Positions 14,292 through 23,144 of a stretch of 35,138 nucleotides of DNA are shown in pieces (positions within the stretch are counted from its first letter, which is position 1; every line of letters starts with the position of its first letter). A program made the translations under genes and the position numbers. The DNA lies in contig CAZCGA010000059.1 in the NCBI GenBank assembly GCA_964498075.1, positions 1-35,138 on the forward strand, given 5' to 3'. The notes below the pieces were generated by a model that ran no database searches, was not told where the DNA came from, and saw only the letters and a list, made by a program, of their open reading frames with translations. This DNA comes from CAZCGA01 sp964498075. GTDB lineage: Bacteria > Desulfobacterota > Binatia > HRBIN30.

Positions 14292-15482
14292 ATGCTCTTC
14301 CTGGAGCCGTGGTTTTGGATCTTCGCGGGTGCGGTGATCCCGCTCTACTGGCTATGTCCGCAACGCTTCAAGGCCCACTGGCTGCTGGGCGTGTGCGCCG
14401 TCTTTCACTACCACTTCGCCGGACCTGCGGGCATGGCGCCGATCATTGTGCTGGCGACCCTGACGTACGCCGCTGCGCTCGGGGTCTCTACCGGAAGGCT
14501 CCGGTACACGTTCACCGCCACTTGGCTAGTGGTCGTCGGCACACTGGCGTTCTACAAGTACTCCGGATTGCTGCTGTCGAGCGGCGTGCAACTGCTGGGG
14601 GCGGTTGACCTCGGGGCACCCACTTGGATGCAGCAGTGGCGCACGCCGGCGGCACCCCTCGGCATCTCGTTCTTCACCTTCGAGTTCGTGCACTACCTCT
14701 ACGAGGTGCGGGTCAGGAAACGGCAGCCGATTCGCAACCCACTCCACTTTTCGCTCTTCGCGATCTTCTTTCCCAGTCTGGCGGCCGGGCCCATCAAGCG
14801 GTTCCCGGACTTCGTACCGCAGCTTGAGGTGCTGCAGAATCCCCCGGCGTCCGCGATCTGGCCTGCCACACAGCGTCTCATCCGCGGGTTGTTCAAGAAG
14901 GTCTGCATCGCCGACCTGCTGGTCGAGTACGTCAAAGCCCTGGAGAACCTGCCGCACTACAACATCCCCACCATGGGAGGCCTCGCGATGCTCCAGGGGT
15001 TTCGCATCTACTACGACTTCGCCGGGTATTCCGACATCGCGATTGCGCTGGCGCAAATGATCGGGTTGCGTCTCCCTGAGAATTTCGATCGTCCGTATTG
15101 GTCGACGAGCCTGCAGGAGTTTTGGCGGTGCTGGCACATGAGTCTCACCGCATGGATCCGCGATTACATCTACATCCCGCTCGGCGGAAACCGCACGCAC
15201 CGGGCCCTCAACTTGATGGTCGCATTGATCCTCTGCGGTCTCTGGCACGGCGCGGCCTGGCACTTTGCGCTCTGGGGCATCTATCACGGAACGGGCTTGG
15301 CGCTGGAGACTGCTGCCCGCCGTCGCTGGCCGCAGCTGTTCGGCGGTGGAATCGTCCGTAAGGTCCTCGGCTGGACGGTCTGCTATAGCTACGTCACGTA
15401 TGGCTGGCCGCTCTTCTTCTATCCGGCGCCCACGGTCTACACGATGACCAAGGAGGCTTTGCAATGGCGCTGCACCTTCTGA
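14292..15482 (+). CDS. MBOAT O-acyltransferase, AlgI-like
   Basis: This 396-residue polytopic membrane protein begins MLFLEPWFW and has many hydrophobic helices. Family motifs are PLGISFFTFE, LAAGPIKRF, YYDFAGYSDIAI, the block FWRCWHMSLTAWIRDYIYIP, and LCGLWHGAAWHFALWG with the presumed catalytic His319. AlgI-like proteins move acyl groups across the membrane to secreted polysaccharides together with SGNH partners. It is shorter than typical AlgI (about 450-520), ending soon after the catalytic helix. The ATG at 14292 is preferred over a longer frame that overlaps the previous gene. It overlaps the small membrane-peptide gene by 19 bp. A deletion remnant of a second copy lies at 9490-9624. 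Confidence 0.9.
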   Translation: MLFLEPWFWIFAGAVIPLYWLCPQRFKAHWLLGVCAVFHYHFAGPAGMAPIIVLATLTYAAALGVSTGRLRYTFTATWLVVVGTLAFYKYSGLLLSSGVQLLGAVDLGAPTWMQQWRTPAAPLGISFFTFEFVHYLYEVRVRKRQPIRNPLHFSLFAIFFPSLAAGPIKRFPDFVPQLEVLQNPPASAIWPATQRLIRGLFKKVCIADLLVEYVKALENLPHYNIPTMGGLAMLQGFRIYYDFAGYSDIAIALAQMIGLRLPENFDRPYWSTSLQEFWRCWHMSLTAWIRDYIYIPLGGNRTHRALNLMVALILCGLWHGAAWHFALWGIYHGTGLALETAARRRWPQLFGGGIVRKVLGWTVCYSYVTYGWPLFFYPAPTVYTMTKEALQWRCTF

Positions 15483-15580
15483 GGACTCTGGGGACCGTGC
15501 TGGTGTATGCGGTCATGCTCCTGGCAATCGTCGCGCTGTGGAACAACAATGCGCCGCAGTTCATCTACGTGGCTTTTTAG
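15464..15580 (+). CDS. 38-residue membrane peptide, MBOAT-associated
   Basis: A very short gene: ATG 15464 to TAG 15580. It encodes a basic N-terminus, one hydrophobic helix (about residues 8-27, TLGTVLVYAVMLLAIVALW) and the tail NNNAPQFIYVAF. AAGGAGG lies 8 bases before the ATG, one of the best ribosome-binding sites in the window. It overlaps the MBOAT 3' end by 19 bases and the next SGNH gene by 32 bases, so the three are probably translationally coupled. Short single-helix peptides between MBOAT and SGNH genes are known in other acylation loci, where the conserved C-terminal segment is thought to interact with the acyltransferase. That role here is inference. Confidence 0.75.
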   Translation: MALHLLRTLGTVLVYAVMLLAIVALWNNNAPQFIYVAF

Positions 15581-16721
15581 CGCGTGGATGCTGCTGGCCG
15601 CAGCAACCGGCGAGGCGCGGCCCACATCGCCCTCGTTCTGCTTGCCGCCTGTTTTCGATGGTGGGCGGCGGCTGCACGAATCGCCTGCACCCAGCGTTGT
15701 CTGGCTGGAACCTCTACTGCGTCAGCACGAGATCTGCTGGTACGCCGCCGCTCATCCAGATGAGCTCAGGATCTTTGTCTATGGTAACAGTGCGGTGTTC
15801 GGCTTTCCGCTCCCGGTCGAGGAGACCCTGGGGCCTTTGCTGAACCGACAGTTTCCAGAGGCAGACATTCCGGCCCATCTCTTCAACTTAGGATTCGTCG
15901 CCGCGTACCAAATCAAGGATGCTCTCATCATCCACGAATCTCTCAAGTACCAGCCGGACGTCATCGTCTACGCGCTGACGCTGAGTGAGTTCAACCATGT
16001 GCGGCCCGAGATGGCCAAGCTGCGAACCCCGCAGCCGGGTGCAGAAGTGATGCGGCAGTTCATCGGGAGCAACGCGCGAGAACTCGCTGCGTTCGCCGAG
16101 GAACGCCCCGCCGGGCTCGCTGCCGCTCTAGAAGCCTACCGGTCCCTTCCCGGTTCGTCAGCGCACGCGTGCCACTTCCTGCCCGGCGATCACCTCAGAC
16201 AGCTGGGCGCGCTCGTTCGCACCGCAGTCCACCTCCATGCGCGTTCCATCCGGACCCGACTCTTTCCAAACCACCCAGCTCCCCAACTCCAGACAAGGGG
16301 CCGTCAGTCCCGCTACGACTGCGCACACACCAAGAGCGAGTACGCTCAACTCTATCGTAGATGGACGGACTGGAACGTGCTGACTTATCTCCGGCAAATC
16401 CACCAAACCCTCGGCATACCTATCGTGGTTGTGAACTGGCCGGTGGCTCACGAGCCCATCGACGATTGCTACAATGTCCGCTACCCGAGTGCGGCTCTGC
16501 AGCAGTTCAACAACTGGATGGAGCGCGAGACTCGGACTCGCGGAATGTACTACGTCAACCTACAGACCCTCCTCCCGGCGGACGACTTCCTCGACTCGCT
16601 GCATGTCAGTGCTAGAGGCCACCGCAAGATCGCGTACTGGCTCGGACGAGCACTGCACCCTCTGCTGCTGAATCTCAGAGGAGAGTCTGGGGCCACGGCA
16701 CTCGCACAGCCTACTCCGTGA
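15549..16721 (+). CDS. SGNH-like acylation protein with GNS in block I
   Basis: This 390-residue protein has an N-terminal hydrophobic segment (WLFSAWMLLAAATGEA, likely signal peptide). Block I reads FVYGNSAVFG, so Ser81 is kept but the Asp of GDS is Asn80. A conserved YALTLSEFNHV segment corresponds to the block III region, and block V is DSLHVSARGH with Asp349 and His352 in normal D-x-x-H spacing. The order MBOAT, small peptide, SGNH matches known glycan/teichoic-acid acylation units (compare AlgI/AlgX and DltB/DltX/DltD). I infer that it transfers the acyl group delivered by the MBOAT. The ATG at 15549 overlaps the peptide gene. Confidence 0.8.
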   Translation: MRRSSSTWLFSAWMLLAAATGEARPTSPSFCLPPVFDGGRRLHESPAPSVVWLEPLLRQHEICWYAAAHPDELRIFVYGNSAVFGFPLPVEETLGPLLNRQFPEADIPAHLFNLGFVAAYQIKDALIIHESLKYQPDVIVYALTLSEFNHVRPEMAKLRTPQPGAEVMRQFIGSNARELAAFAEERPAGLAAALEAYRSLPGSSAHACHFLPGDHLRQLGALVRTAVHLHARSIRTRLFPNHPAPQLQTRGRQSRYDCAHTKSEYAQLYRRWTDWNVLTYLRQIHQTLGIPIVVVNWPVAHEPIDDCYNVRYPSAALQQFNNWMERETRTRGMYYVNLQTLLPADDFLDSLHVSARGHRKIAYWLGRALHPLLLNLRGESGATALAQPTP

Positions 16722-16800
16722 ATATGAACGCACCGATTTGGTTCGCTCTCGGCGCTTTCGCTCCTTGCGCAGACTTGCTCTGCTAGGCACTATCCGCCGC

Positions 16801-17742
16801 ATGGCGCTCGGTGATCGCGGCCGCTTGCGGTTTCGCCCCGGATCTCGTGCTCAGCTCCAATGGTTGCTCGTCGTCTGGGGTTTGGTGCCTGTGGTGCTGG
16901 CTTCGACAGCCCACGCGACTGCGTTGACGGGGATCTGCGTCTTTGTGTGCGCCCCGGCAGGCGACGGGAATCATTGCGAGCCTAGCCACCAGCCCCTGAG
17001 CATCGCCTGGCACACGGCGCTTGATGACGTCGCTGCACCAATCGCGTTGACCACATCATTGCCACCAGCCAGCTATCGGCTTCCGTTGCTCAACCGGTCG
17101 GGTAGCCTGACCTACCCACTTCGCCGGGGCAAGCATGTCTTCACCGCGATGTGGCAACCGTCCGAAGGTAAGCTCCCATTGCGTTTCGGGGTCAACTTCT
17201 TTTTCAATGGAGACCCGCTGGTGCCGGGCATCGCGGCGATCGTTCCGACGTGGACCGGGTTGGGATTCACCTACTTCCATGCAAACCTCTCATCGACCAC
17301 CTACTCGCTGTACATGCGTGAGGTGGAGAACCCGGCAACACTGGAGTACCACGACGGGTGGAATGTCGTGACGGTCACGGTGCTGATGGCGGGCCATTCG
17401 AACTGGTTCGCCCCGTGGGATCGAGTCGGCACAAACACATTCGGTCGCGATGGAAAGCGAGACGCCATTGCCATCATCGAGCTGAGCGTCTCGCGCTCTG
17501 CAGGAGCCCCAGCCGCTGCGGGCACCCCGGGGCAAACAGCCGAACCGGCCGTTTCCTCACCTCGGGAGGCGATTCTTCGACCGGATGAAACTGCGCCTTC
17601 CGCAACGCCGCCTCCTCCATCGGTTGCATCGCCCACGGCAGGCACGCCTGCGCCGACGCCACCGACACGGGCAACACGCACTCCTACAGTCCCCCGGACG
17701 CCCTCAGCCTCGCGCAGTAGGCACCCAAGATCAGGAGGCTAG
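16801..17742 (+). CDS. Secreted protein of unrecognised family with Pro/Thr-rich tail (paralogue 2)
   Basis: This 313-residue protein is homologous to 13225-14271 over its whole globular part. Shared landmarks are GICVFVCAPAGDG...CEP, IAWHTALDDVAAPIALT, FTAMWQP, GVNFFFNGD, PTWTGLGFTYFHANL, HSNWFAPWDRVG and AIIELSV. The signal peptide has a long basic n-region and a hydrophobic core (WLLVVWGLVPVVLA), with cleavage after AHA. The C-terminal ~100 residues are Pro/Thr/Ala-rich. The start at ATG 16801 is uncertain because there is no ribosome-binding site; an upstream TTG frame from 16738 is possible. It follows the SGNH gene by 79 bp and converges with the next gene, overlapping it by 12 bp. Confidence 0.72.
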   Translation: MALGDRGRLRFRPGSRAQLQWLLVVWGLVPVVLASTAHATALTGICVFVCAPAGDGNHCEPSHQPLSIAWHTALDDVAAPIALTTSLPPASYRLPLLNRSGSLTYPLRRGKHVFTAMWQPSEGKLPLRFGVNFFFNGDPLVPGIAAIVPTWTGLGFTYFHANLSSTTYSLYMREVENPATLEYHDGWNVVTVTVLMAGHSNWFAPWDRVGTNTFGRDGKRDAIAIIELSVSRSAGAPAAAGTPGQTAEPAVSSPREAILRPDETAPSATPPPPSVASPTAGTPAPTPPTRATRTPTVPRTPSASRSRHPRSGG

Positions 17743-19275
17743 GAAAGCGCGGAACGATGGGAGGCGCTCCAGTTGCGCCACGATGCGGGCAGCGATCACC
17801 TCGTGCCCCTGGGCATTGGGATGGATGCTCTCTACCATGAGATATCGCTCCCCGAACAGCTCGACGAATGCCACGCTGTCGCCACTGAATCGGATGGTAC
17901 GGTTGAACCAAGACGAGGGGCGAGGTGGCAGCGGCTCAAACTCCGGCATACCATCCAGATAGAACTGATAGCGGAGTGCGCGGACGTTCGGCGGCACTCG
18001 CAGTGCCACGGAATACACCCTGTCGCGAGCAACTTCATCGCCGTGGGTACCGTCGTCAAACATCGCCTCATCGAACTCAAAATCACTCCTCGCGGCATCA
18101 ACTCCCTTGGCTGAAACTCTCGAACCAAGGCTCGGTGTGAGCACGCGAAGAAGAACCACCGGCCCTTTCTGTGGCTGAGCCCCGAACCTAAGTCCGGGCG
18201 AGAAGGGTATGCGCGCTAAGGTAAGGCCTCGATCCCGTGCGCGGCGATACTCCTCTCTCAGCCGCAATTCTTTGAAGTGCTCCACAAAGTCCAAGAATGG
18301 AATGTCATCCGCCTTCGCCGCGGCACGTGAACCCGCGACCGCAGGCGACTCAGTGAAATCCAGATTCAACACCAGCAAGTCGATGCCGGCCGCAGCGGTA
18401 ATGTGGCGGATCTCGCGCACGGTGGCTTCAATCTCCGCGACGGAAACCCGGCGGCACGCGCCGGTTTCTCGGACCTGGGAGTTGCAGGCCGGGCTCAGGG
18501 GCAGCTGCTCATCCGAGCCGCCAGCCACACTCGCCAAGACGCGATACGTGCTGGTCCGCGACAAGGCGATGTTCAACGCCTGAACGCGTCGAATCGCCGG
18601 GTTCCTCAGTAACCAGATGTGCTCGCTGTCCGTAATCCTCGCATTCCAGAACTGATCGTTGATCCCATGGGCGATGATGATCAGGTTGGGATGCAGGGAC
18701 AAACCCTCTCTCTGAAGAAAGCCAAGCCCCTGAACCCAGGTCCATCCCACCACGCCGGCATTGATCACCTCGATCCGGCGGCCGGGGTGCTGCCGGCGCA
18801 GTGCCTCCTCAATCCGATGCGCAAAGGGTGCGTCCTGGTCGACATTGAAGCCGAACGTCACAGAGTCCCCGATGCACAGAATGCGGTAGATGCCGTCGTC
18901 ACGCCCCTTGAACAGCTCTGGCGGCCCGCGGAACCCATCCGAGTTGATTTTGATGGTCCACGTGTCGTCCCGTTCGAAGGTGCGCGGATTGACGCGTGCG
19001 GTCTTCTCGGTGCTCGGCTGATTGCGCCACAGCAGATCGAGGTCCTGGATCAACGGGGCCGCGTTGCCATGGATGTACCGGAGCGCCCTGGAAACGGAAT
19101 CATCCCGAGCATGCTCGGGGTTCCACGCTCCAACCGGGGCAGCCTTGGCGCGCAGCCAGAGCCAACACGACAACTCAAGGGTGCCGAGCAAGATTGCGCT
19201 AACGGTGACGCCCGCCGCGACTTGCAGCAGCGTTCCAAACTTCCTTCCCGTCGCGCTGGGTCGCTGGCCGTTCAC
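17731..19275 (-). CDS. Membrane-anchored SGNH hydrolase with inserted Ig-like domain (paralogue 2)
   Basis: This 514-residue protein is colinear with 10175-11725. It has one N-terminal membrane helix (about 15-42), CIGDSVTFGFNVD (Ser138), NAGVVGWT, AHGIND (Asn206), the additional module with AMFDDGTHGDEVARDRVYSV, and ESIHPNAQGH (His485, with Glu482 in place of the usual Asp). WTIKINSDGFRGPPE before block I is also shared with paralogue 1. The start is a GTG with GGAGG 7 bases upstream. It lies 83 bp downstream of the synthase-like gene on the same strand, probably one operon. The predicted active site is extracytoplasmic. Likely an acyl esterase or transferase for an envelope glycan; the substrate is unknown. 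Confidence 0.83.
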   Translation of the reverse strand: MNGQRPSATGRKFGTLLQVAAGVTVSAILLGTLELSCWLWLRAKAAPVGAWNPEHARDDSVSRALRYIHGNAAPLIQDLDLLWRNQPSTEKTARVNPRTFERDDTWTIKINSDGFRGPPELFKGRDDGIYRILCIGDSVTFGFNVDQDAPFAHRIEEALRRQHPGRRIEVINAGVVGWTWVQGLGFLQREGLSLHPNLIIIAHGINDQFWNARITDSEHIWLLRNPAIRRVQALNIALSRTSTYRVLASVAGGSDEQLPLSPACNSQVRETGACRRVSVAEIEATVREIRHITAAAGIDLLVLNLDFTESPAVAGSRAAAKADDIPFLDFVEHFKELRLREEYRRARDRGLTLARIPFSPGLRFGAQPQKGPVVLLRVLTPSLGSRVSAKGVDAARSDFEFDEAMFDDGTHGDEVARDRVYSVALRVPPNVRALRYQFYLDGMPEFEPLPPRPSSWFNRTIRFSGDSVAFVELFGERYLMVESIHPNAQGHEVIAARIVAQLERLPSFRAFLAS

Positions 19276-19358
19276 GTAACAACCTCCAGACGATTCGGAG
19301 TGGATCAGGACGCTCCCAGCCGTCCCAGAAGGGCCTCGGAAGCGACTCGACGAGAAGC

Positions 19359-21797
19359 CTAGTCCACTTCGGCCGCGTTGCTCAAGCCACGTCTCATCAC
19401 TGGCGCCACTTCAACGCCGACGGGCCGCAGCCCGGTGGCGATCCCGATTGAGAGCAATGCAATGCCGTACGCGCCGACGCCGGTCAGAAGCGCAACGCTG
19501 AAGCCGACACGGCTGCCGACGTATGTTGCCAACACCGACGCCACCACCGACATCGCTCCATTGAGCCCCCACGCCCATGGCACGAGTCCTTCACTGAATT
19601 CACGCAGGATCGTGATGCCCAACGGATAAGCCATGCCGAGCAGAAGCCCGATCGGAGCTAACAGAACGACCGTCGTAAGGATCTTCAAAGAGATGGGCAC
19701 CGCCAGCATCGCAGTGATGACGCTCGGAAGCAGATAGATGTAGGCGGTCGAGAGAATCATGACACCCAGCAGCACGCGGACCAGAGCCTCCCTTGGCTGA
19801 ATTGCCAGACGGGAGCTCAGCAAACTGCCGATGCCCGAGAACAGGAGGAGTGCAAAGAGGACGACGGCGAGCGCATAGACGGGATAGCCGAGAAACAGCA
19901 CGAAGCGTTGCAGCAGCGGGATCTCGATCATCATGAACCCGTACCCAAGGCAGGCAAAGTACAGCAGCAGAGGGACCGCAACCGTCACCTTGACCCGGTG
20001 AGAGGTGGTCCGGCCGAGAATGAACAGGGGGCCGACCAGAAACAGGACGGCGATGGTGGTCACCACCCCGATCAGCAAGTACATGAGGGCCAACGCGTCG
20101 TCCCACAGCCGAAGGAACTTGAACGGATCGACCGGGACGTCCCCAAGCCGGGAGCGTAGGAAGTTGAAGAAGAACGGCCGGTCGTCCGTCGGCGGATCGA
20201 GGATGAACTGGCTACTGCCGAGATACTGTTGCAGGTTCGGCGTCGTGATGATGGTCGCTATGCTGCGGTCCGCGGCCTCGGGGCGACCAGGCCGATAGAG
20301 AACCTGCATATTGTTCTCTCTGGCGACCCGATCCACCAACTGCAGATCCTCCTCGGAAAATGGGGATCGCTTCACCAACATCGTAGCGCTCATGTTTTGG
20401 CGCAACACGAGAATGTGATCGGCGACGTTCGCCACCCCCTCAGCCGTCCAAGCCGCTCGCGCCATACCCGCAAGTCGTTGAATCTCGAGCGTGTATGCGG
20501 GCACGTAGTAGCGCGTAAGGCTCAGGATCCCATCGGGCGTGAGATGCCTGAAGTACTCCTGCAAAGCCTCCGTGGTGTAGAGGTAGTTCTCGCTGAACAC
20601 GAAGCCGCCAGCCGCATTGAGTGAGAAGGTGTCGATCAAGCTGAGTTGCAGGACGTCGAACTTGCGGTCCAGGTGGCTTAGGCGGCTTCTGCCTTCATCG
20701 ATGATCACCTGTACGCCTGCATGTGTGTACGGGTGCCCCGAATAATCCCCGTAGCGATCCTCCACGATGTGACGCATGAGGGGGTTGATCTCGATTCCAG
20801 TGACCGAGCGCTGGCCGAAGGCCAGCGCCGCCAGGATGTCCCTGCCACCCCCGGTCCCAATGATCAACACGTCGCCCCCAAGCTTCAGGTGGTGCGCCAG
20901 GTAGAGCACGCTCTCGCGCAGGAACTGGATCGACGCGATGTTGCCGTCCCAATTCATCATCGGCGTCCAGGCAGCGCCATCGATATCCAAGATCATCGTC
21001 TTCGGAGCATTCTTGTACGAACCGGGCGGCAGTTTCAGCGGCACGATCTCGGTGGCGTTGCGATCGGTGGGAAGAGCACTGACGCGGGAAAACGCGTTCC
21101 ATGCCGCGTAGTCACTGTAGTAGTCGGTCTGGTTCTTGATGTACCGCATGGTGAACAAGTTGGTCGTCCCCGCCAGGACGACCAATACGGCCAGAATGGC
21201 GCAGGAAATGGCCGGCGAGAGCACGTAGCGTGGGCTAGCGTTGAAGCCCACATACAGTGTGGCCCCTGAAACGACACAAGCAACCAGCAACGCGACATGC
21301 GGAGCCGAGGCGAGCTGCATCGCAACCACGACGCCCATGCAGCCCAGACTCGCCCCAATCAGATCGGCAAAGTAGATCCTCCCGATGTGGCTGGAGAAGT
21401 GGGTCATCAATAGCGAGATGCATACGCCACCGAAGAGGAACGGCACGGCCAGGACTCCATAGGCGAGACCGAGCGATACGAAACCGCGGAGGGACAGTTC
21501 CTGAATCACATGAATCCGGAGAAAAATCATCAGGCTGACAGCAGCGGACAACCCGAACCGCCAAGAGTACGAGATGAGCTGCTGCTCGAGCTTGTCAGCG
21601 CTGAAGTGCGCCGGAAAAAGGTAAACCGTCAGGCCACTGAGTCCTAGGCCGAACATTGCGAGCGAGATGGCTACGAACGCGTAGTGGCTGAACAGCGCCA
21701 CAGACAACACGCGCGAAACCGCGATCTCCAGCATCAGTAGTGACAGGCTCAGCAGAAAGACTGCAAGGTAGTGCCGACGAGCGGGTATCAGGGCCAT
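19359..21797 (-). CDS. Spermidine-synthase-like polytopic membrane protein
   Basis: This 812-residue protein has three parts: an N-terminal membrane region of about seven helices (residues ~10-215), a soluble class I methyltransferase-like domain (residues ~300-480) with the nucleotide-binding loop VLIIGTGGGRD (314-320) and GIEINPLM, and a C-terminal membrane region (residues ~560-800). Fusions of a SpeE-like Rossmann domain to membrane helices are widespread and largely uncharacterised; true polyamine synthesis is doubtful. A near-identical internal fragment lies at 11955-12210. It is transcribed divergently from 21976 and is probably the first gene of a two-gene operon with the SGNH paralogue 2. 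The start at ATG 21797 has only a weak AGGA upstream. Confidence 0.82.
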   Translation of the reverse strand: MALIPARRHYLAVFLLSLSLLMLEIAVSRVLSVALFSHYAFVAISLAMFGLGLSGLTVYLFPAHFSADKLEQQLISYSWRFGLSAAVSLMIFLRIHVIQELSLRGFVSLGLAYGVLAVPFLFGGVCISLLMTHFSSHIGRIYFADLIGASLGCMGVVVAMQLASAPHVALLVACVVSGATLYVGFNASPRYVLSPAISCAILAVLVVLAGTTNLFTMRYIKNQTDYYSDYAAWNAFSRVSALPTDRNATEIVPLKLPPGSYKNAPKTMILDIDGAAWTPMMNWDGNIASIQFLRESVLYLAHHLKLGGDVLIIGTGGGRDILAALAFGQRSVTGIEINPLMRHIVEDRYGDYSGHPYTHAGVQVIIDEGRSRLSHLDRKFDVLQLSLIDTFSLNAAGGFVFSENYLYTTEALQEYFRHLTPDGILSLTRYYVPAYTLEIQRLAGMARAAWTAEGVANVADHILVLRQNMSATMLVKRSPFSEEDLQLVDRVARENNMQVLYRPGRPEAADRSIATIITTPNLQQYLGSSQFILDPPTDDRPFFFNFLRSRLGDVPVDPFKFLRLWDDALALMYLLIGVVTTIAVLFLVGPLFILGRTTSHRVKVTVAVPLLLYFACLGYGFMMIEIPLLQRFVLFLGYPVYALAVVLFALLLFSGIGSLLSSRLAIQPREALVRVLLGVMILSTAYIYLLPSVITAMLAVPISLKILTTVVLLAPIGLLLGMAYPLGITILREFSEGLVPWAWGLNGAMSVVASVLATYVGSRVGFSVALLTGVGAYGIALLSIGIATGLRPVGVEVAPVMRRGLSNAAEVD

Positions 21798-21975
21798 ATC
21801 CTGTTCGTTGTCGCCTCTCTTCCGAAGAAACCGTTAGCCTTTCTAAGACACCCCCCACCGTTAGGCAAGCAAGTTTCAACAGCAAGTTTCACGGCCGTCC
21901 CAGCGTGCTTCATCGATGGAATCACTTGACTCTCCGCAGGTTTCATGGTCTGGGGAGCGCCGAGTTTTCTGAGCG
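21798..21975. promoter_or_regulatory. Divergent promoter region with repeated GCAAGTTTCA element
   Basis: This is 178 bp between divergent genes. The element AGCAAGTTTCA occurs twice (21868-21878 and 21881-21891, 13 bases apart) and a third time as GCAGGTTTCA (21936-21945). A TTGACT at 21926-21931 could be a -35 box for the rightward gene, but the -10 is poor. Direct repeats spaced by about one helical turn suggest a regulator site. This rests on pattern only. Confidence 0.3.
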
Positions 21976-22671
21976 ATGCCGATGCCATCCCCTCAATCCG
22001 GGTCTCACACTCGCGAGCGTAGGTCGTGCGCCGCTTGCTATTTCCTACTCGCGCTGATTCTCTTCAGTATCGCTCTACTGGTCCGGCAGGCAGCGGCGAG
22101 CCAGAGACCGCTTTGCCCGGAGCCGAGCGCGGACGACACGTACTTCTACATCTGTCGGGCCGGTTTGCAGCCGACCGTTTCCAAGTTGCTTTTCGCCTTC
22201 ACGCTTGACCACCTCTACCGACCACCTCCTCCGTTCCAACGCGATGTGGCCGGGCTTCTGCAGGCATTGGGGCTTGGCACCTTCTTCGATCTGAATGATC
22301 CGAAGCTTCACCCCATTATCGAGCAGCGTGGGACCGTTGAGTTTACGCGACTGGATGAATCCTCCGGTGAGTTCGTCAACAAGGGTTCAGGCGCAGCGAC
22401 CCTCTCGGTCGAGCACGCCGAGTTGGGGAGCACCTTTGCCATCGACCTGACGCTCCCGGAAGTGATTCAGGGCCTGTACTGGCGCTCCCCGCTTCACCTG
22501 GAGCTGATGTTCTACAAGGGGCACACCGTACGCTTCAATTTTCGCTCGGGCGCACACGACAAGTTTGAGGAGGATATTCTGTGCCTGTCGGCGACACCCG
22601 AACGGACGAGAGTGGTGACTGGGGACCCGAGCCATCGGCACTTGATGATCTTCTACCAGGATTGTCCGTGA
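21976..22671 (+). CDS. Secreted or membrane-anchored hypothetical protein
   Basis: This is a 231-residue protein. A basic, Cys-containing N-terminus is followed by one hydrophobic segment (YFLLALILFSIALLV, about residues 22-37), then a ~190-residue extracytoplasmic domain with CPEPSADDTYFYIC near its start and CLS...C at the end, suggesting two disulfides. Sequence such as VEFTRLDESSGEFVNKGSG and LHLELMFYKGHTVRFNFRSG suggests a beta-sandwich. I do not recognise the family. Its stop overlaps the GTG start of the lipoprotein gene (GTGA), so the two are translationally coupled. Confidence 0.7.
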   Translation: MPMPSPQSGSHTRERRSCAACYFLLALILFSIALLVRQAAASQRPLCPEPSADDTYFYICRAGLQPTVSKLLFAFTLDHLYRPPPPFQRDVAGLLQALGLGTFFDLNDPKLHPIIEQRGTVEFTRLDESSGEFVNKGSGAATLSVEHAELGSTFAIDLTLPEVIQGLYWRSPLHLELMFYKGHTVRFNFRSGAHDKFEEDILCLSATPERTRVVTGDPSHRHLMIFYQDCP

Positions 22672-23120
22672 GACGGCCGCTGTTGTTCGTTGGGGTCATC
22701 GTGTTCTTGGCCGGGTGTAAACCAGCCCCGGTCGGTGTCCCCTGCCAGATCTATCCAGTGGGGAGCTTCACACCGGAAAACAACTATGCCTTGTCGGTGC
22801 ACCCCGATACGTGGCCGCAGATCGATCAAGGCCAGGAATGGATCGAGATCGGCTTCCTCACCGCGCACCCGCCAACGGCGCCCATTGAACTGATACACGT
22901 CTCAGGCACGCGTGAGGTCGAGCGGTGGAAGTTGCAGATACCCATCACTCAGGGGATGAGCCCGGTGTGCAAGATCGCGACACTTCCGGAATCTAGTAAC
23001 TGTGGTGCCGTCATACACGTCCGCCCACAGAACATGCTCGGTTACTACTACCTGCGTACCAACGGGGAACCCGTCGTCGAGGCCGGAATGTCGTTCAAGC
23101 TCTGCCCGCTGCGGATGTAG
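22668..23120 (+). CDS. Small lipoprotein of unknown function
   Basis: This 150-residue protein starts at GTG 22668, overlapping the previous stop. The signal peptide RRPLLFVGVIVFLAGC has a standard lipobox (LAGC, Cys near residue 17). The mature part has several Cys (PCQIYP, VCKIAT, NCGAV, LCPL) and beta-like strands (EWIEIGFLTAH, AVIHVRPQNMLGYYYL). A longer frame from 22581 exists but would bury the signal peptide inside the protein. It probably works with the product of 21976-22671. It ends 24 bp from the convergent acyltransferase gene. No family is recognised. Confidence 0.75.
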   Translation: MRRPLLFVGVIVFLAGCKPAPVGVPCQIYPVGSFTPENNYALSVHPDTWPQIDQGQEWIEIGFLTAHPPTAPIELIHVSGTREVERWKLQIPITQGMSPVCKIATLPESSNCGAVIHVRPQNMLGYYYLRTNGEPVVEAGMSFKLCPLRM

Positions 23121-23144
23121 TTGGTTCCGCGCCACCCGTGCCGG

